NCBI GenBank assembly: GCA_002441135.1
Contig: DJVJ01000052.1
Span: 1 to 7,283, forward strand
Reading direction: 5' to 3'
Origin: Caryophanales bacterium UBA6259
GTDB taxonomy: Bacteria; Bacillota; Bacilli; Tepidibacillales; Tepidibacillaceae
DNA length: 7,283 nucleotides
Shown: positions 5,837-7,283 of the stretch, one piece after another
Layout of the letters: each line of letters begins with the position of its first letter
Numbering within the stretch: position 1 is the first letter of the stretch
Notes under the pieces: generated by a model
Seen by the model: only the letters and a program-made list of their open reading frames with translations
The model's database searches: none
What the model was told of the DNA's origin: nothing
Position numbers and translations under genes: made by a program

Positions 5837-5865
5837 ATTTTAAATTATTTTATTTGCAATGTCAA
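5837..5865 (-). promoter_or_regulatory. Strong SigA-type promoter reading toward lspA fragment, cadC and cadA
   Basis: On the minus strand a perfect -35 TTGACA (5860-5865) is followed after exactly 17 bases by TAAAAT (5837-5842), one mismatch from consensus. The spacer and surroundings are AT-rich. No intact gene lies between it and cadC, only the lspA scrap. CadC-operator-like words flank it on both sides, which fits a metal-inducible cad promoter. Confidence 0.65.
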
Positions 5866-5899
5866 TATTCAAATATGCTTTTAAATGTTATAAAACTCA

Positions 5900-6055
5900 C
5901 TATCTAAAATATTGGGCTAAGTATGAGACTATAAGTACAAGTCCCCAGGCAAAAAATGCTTCTATATTTAAAGATTGTATCATTATCTCTGCCTCTTTAT
6001 TTAGTGGTGCTATTTCTATCACTTTTCCCTCTTTATCAACACTAAGTTGCATCAT
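5900..6055 (-). pseudogene. RsgI-like anti-sigma fragment fused to a membrane-helix tail (51-codon frame)
   Basis: A minus-strand frame from ATG at 6055 to TAG at 5900 encodes 51 residues. The first part, SVDKEGKVIEIAPLNKEAE, resembles the extracytoplasmic repeat of RsgI anti-sigma proteins (PSIEL.VDKNGKVI...LN.DAE). The last part, FFAWGLVLIVSYLAQYF, is a single hydrophobic helix of a different, unrecognised origin. There is no good ribosome binding site before the ATG. It lies immediately after, and overlaps in another frame, the sigI remnant, matching the sigI-rsgI gene order but with most of both genes missing. I read it as a deletion product in which pieces of rsgI and another gene were joined. 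A translated small membrane protein cannot be excluded. Confidence 0.4.
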
Positions 6056-6345
6056 GAGAATGTCTTCTTTCCTTACGAAAATAATCGATTAGTCGTTGAT
6101 TTATCACCTGATAAGCAAATGTTAAAAAGTTTGCTCCTTTTTCTGCTTTATATTCGTTAATTGCTTCATTAAAGGCAATGAGTCCGATACTTAGTTCATC
6201 ATCATTATCCCAATGAAGAGGACGTTTACAAATTTTGCTTGAAGCAAGTTGAATAAAGGGTTTGTTCTTGAATTATATTTTCTCGTGCAATTCTATCTCC
6301 CTTTTGTACTAGGTTAACTAGATGTAACAAATTTGTTTGGTTCAA
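6042..6345 (-). pseudogene. sigI: sigI-like RNA polymerase sigma factor, N-terminal half, frameshifted
   Basis: The start is probably TTG at 6345 with GGAG at 6354-6357 eight bases upstream. The first frame gives LNQTNLLHLVNLVQKGDRIA and then RENIIQEQ; a one-base shift near 6259 then continues as PFIQLASSKICKRPLHWDNDDELSIGLIA in pieces, followed by FNEAINEY, LTFAYQVINQRLIDYFRKE. These match region 2 of SigI: DDE.SIGLIAF.EAI and VI..R.IDY.RKE. SigI is a heat- and cell-wall-stress sigma factor controlled by RsgI. The frame stops at 6042 after about 95 codons of a usual 240, so region 4 is gone, and RsgI-like sequence follows in another frame. It cannot make an active factor. IS3 debris begins about ten bases upstream of its RBS, so its promoter has been lost. 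Confidence 0.7.
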
Positions 6346-6369
6346 TCTAATCACTCCACTTATATCTAT

Positions 6370-6750
6370 TTATCCGTTATAAAAGATGCCGAAACCAATG
6401 AAGTACTAGTAGATGAGACATCAGATAAATTAACATTAGATATTGCTCTAGATACAATAAAGAAATTTTAAAAAATTGGGTAAAACTAGCGGAGGGTGCG
6501 TTCATTCATTCAGATCAAGGGTTCCACTATACCAGCCCACAATTTTAAAAGATGGTAAAAGAAATGTGATTAGGACAATCCATGTCGCGTCAAGGGAACT
6601 GTTGGGATAATGCCCCACAAGAATCTTCTTTGGGCATTTTAAAGATGAAAATCGCGTGAAACGTTAGAAGAGGTAAAACGAGAAAGAAAGAGTTATATGC
6701 TCTATTACAACCATTATTGTCCTTTACAAAGGGTACACTTTAGATACAAC
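6370..6750 (+). mobile_element. IS3-family (IS150-like) transposase OrfB remnant
   Basis: The plus strand reads LSVIKDAETNEVLVDETSDK, then LTLDIALDTIKKF and a stop. After a frameshift it gives GAFIHSDQGFHYTSPQF with the second catalytic Asp, MSRQGNCWDNAPQES with the catalytic Glu, GHFKDE in a third frame, and LEEVKRERKSYMLYYNHY. These are the hallmark OrfB segments of IS3 elements. There are several stops and frameshifts, the first Asp and the whole N-terminal half are missing, and no terminal inverted repeats are recognisable. The remnant begins abruptly at about 6370, next to the sigI fragment. It is inactive. Confidence 0.8.
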
Positions 6751-6829
6751 TATTAAGAGACTTCATTCAAATTTTTATTTAGGTCTCCATTTTAATTACA
6801 CTAATCATCCGATTGTTCTTTTAAATTTT

Positions 6830-6862
6830 AAAAAAATCCCTCCACTATATAAGTGAAAGGAT
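6830..6862 (-). terminator. Rho-independent terminator of the repeat-protein gene
   Basis: On the minus strand ATCCTTTCACT and AGTGGAGGGAT form an 11-bp stem including two G-U wobbles, with a TATAT loop, followed by TTTTTT (complement of 6830-6835). The wobbles pair only in the minus-strand RNA, so the direction is clear. It lies 89 bases after the stop at 6951. Confidence 0.7.
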
Positions 6863-6950
6863 CGAGTGTAACTATGGTCTTTTTAGAGTTTCAATTATAC
6901 TTGAATATTCTTCCAATGAAATTCAAATATTCAGTGTCTTTAAGAATGTA

Positions 6951-7283
6951 TTACCAACCACAACTATTATTCCAGCCAGAATTTCTAGGGCTTCTTGTAG
7001 ATCTTTGTGTTGGAATATTTGATTGCTGAGATCTCATCCATTGACGATCCATCTCAACCATTTGCTCTGGAGTCATATTATTTATCATTTGTTGATAGAA
7101 TTGATTAGGTACAATGATTTTCTTATCTTTTGCTAGCTGTAGCCAGTTATTATACATGGCTTGCATTTGTTCTAGAGTCATATTATTCATCATTTGTTGA
7201 TATAAGTCGCTAAAATTATTGATATCTCCTTTTTGAATAGCTTCCATCCATGCTTTTTCCATTGCTAACATTTGTTCTGGGGT
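6951..7283 (-). CDS. C-terminal part of a Met/Gln-rich protein with 35-residue tandem repeats (5' end outside the window)
   Basis: The frame is open to the window edge and ends at 6951. The ATG at 7271 is preceded in frame by TPEQ, which belongs to the repeat, so it is internal and the true start lies beyond 7283. The 110 visible residues contain repeats with a period of 35: TPEQMLAMEKAW, MTLEQMQAMYNNW, MTPEQMVEMDRQW. Each is preceded by YQQM.NN where visible (FSDLYQQMMNN, NQFYQQMINN). The pattern is amphipathic helix, MT.EQM turn, helix ending in Trp. The end is Ser/Arg/Asn-rich and finishes NNSCGW. There is no signal peptide or membrane segment in view. I do not recognise the family; the helical repeats suggest a structural or protein-binding role, for example a coat or surface protein, without direct evidence. 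A terminator follows. Confidence 0.75.
   Translation of the reverse strand, partial: TPEQMLAMEKAWMEAIQKGDINNFSDLYQQMMNNMTLEQMQAMYNNWLQLAKDKKIIVPNQFYQQMINNMTPEQMVEMDRQWMRSQQSNIPTQRSTRSPRNSGWNNSCGW
7066..7283 (-). repeat. Tandem 105-bp (35-codon) repeat in the partial gene
   Basis: The phrase around AGTCATATTATT-ATCATTTGTTGATA occurs near 7071-7097 and again near 7176-7202, exactly 105 bases apart. A third copy begins at 7281 at the window edge. The copies have diverged at many third positions, so the repeat is old and held at protein level. Confidence 0.7.

Noticed and set aside
5511..6092. Plus-strand frames at 5511-5696 and 5859-6092
   Set aside because: They are antisense to cadC and to the sigI/rsgI remnants and have no independent support.
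6902..6933. Separated inverted repeat TGAATATT...AATATTCA, including another TATTTGAAT word
   Set aside because: It lies between a gene's stop and its terminator, with no promoter nearby; probably chance in AT-rich DNA.
1..7283. CRISPR array, rRNA or tRNA genes, riboswitch
   Set aside because: No regularly spaced short repeats, no tRNA cloverleaf pattern and no recognised riboswitch core were seen on either strand.

Overview
The window is AT-rich, has strong AGGAGG-type ribosome binding sites and carries a CadC/CadA pair of Gram-positive type. The remains of a SigI sigma factor and an RsgI-like anti-sigma protein, and debris of IS21- and IS3-family elements, also point to a low-GC Firmicute, most likely a Bacillus relative. 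Much of it is decayed accessory DNA in which only a few genes look intact.

Layout. 1-213: the histidine-rich C-terminal tail of a plus-strand gene and its terminator. 320-1031: a minus-strand two-gene unit encoding a 178-aa protein and a 51-aa protein, neither recognised with certainty. 1032-1730: mostly non-coding or decayed; it may hold a 44-aa hydrophobic peptide gene (minus), a scrap of a response-regulator winged helix (plus) and a plus-strand terminator. 1724-2778: an IS21-family remnant with a broken istA, only the first codons of istB, and one recognisable element end. 2951-2981: terminator of the cad operon. 3120-5607: cadC and cadA on the minus strand, translationally overlapped. 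5693-5875: an lspA scrap and a strong SigA-type promoter with CadC-operator-like sites, both pointing into cadC. 5900-6345: a collapsed sigI-rsgI pair. 6370-6750: a decayed IS3-family transposase. 6830-7283: a minus-strand terminator and the C-terminal part of a protein built of 35-residue repeats.

How it works together. CadC should repress the promoter near 5837-5865 and release it on binding Cd, Zn or Pb. CadA should then pump the metal out of the cell. A remnant of the lipoprotein signal peptidase gene lspA lies between promoter and cadC; such genes are known companions of cad operons.

The most notable observation is that cadA is open over its full expected length (708 codons before the stop, 5246 to 3120) except for one in-frame TGA. 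That TGA is codon 20 and sits exactly where the first cysteine of the N-terminal metal-binding CxxC motif belongs (GLS-TGA-TDCAA). A 7-bp hairpin with a GTT loop begins 10 nt after it. The choice is between a nonsense mutation (or sequence error) and selenocysteine insertion giving a UxxC metal site. The sequence alone cannot settle this; nonsense is the simpler reading, because the region is otherwise rich in pseudogenes.
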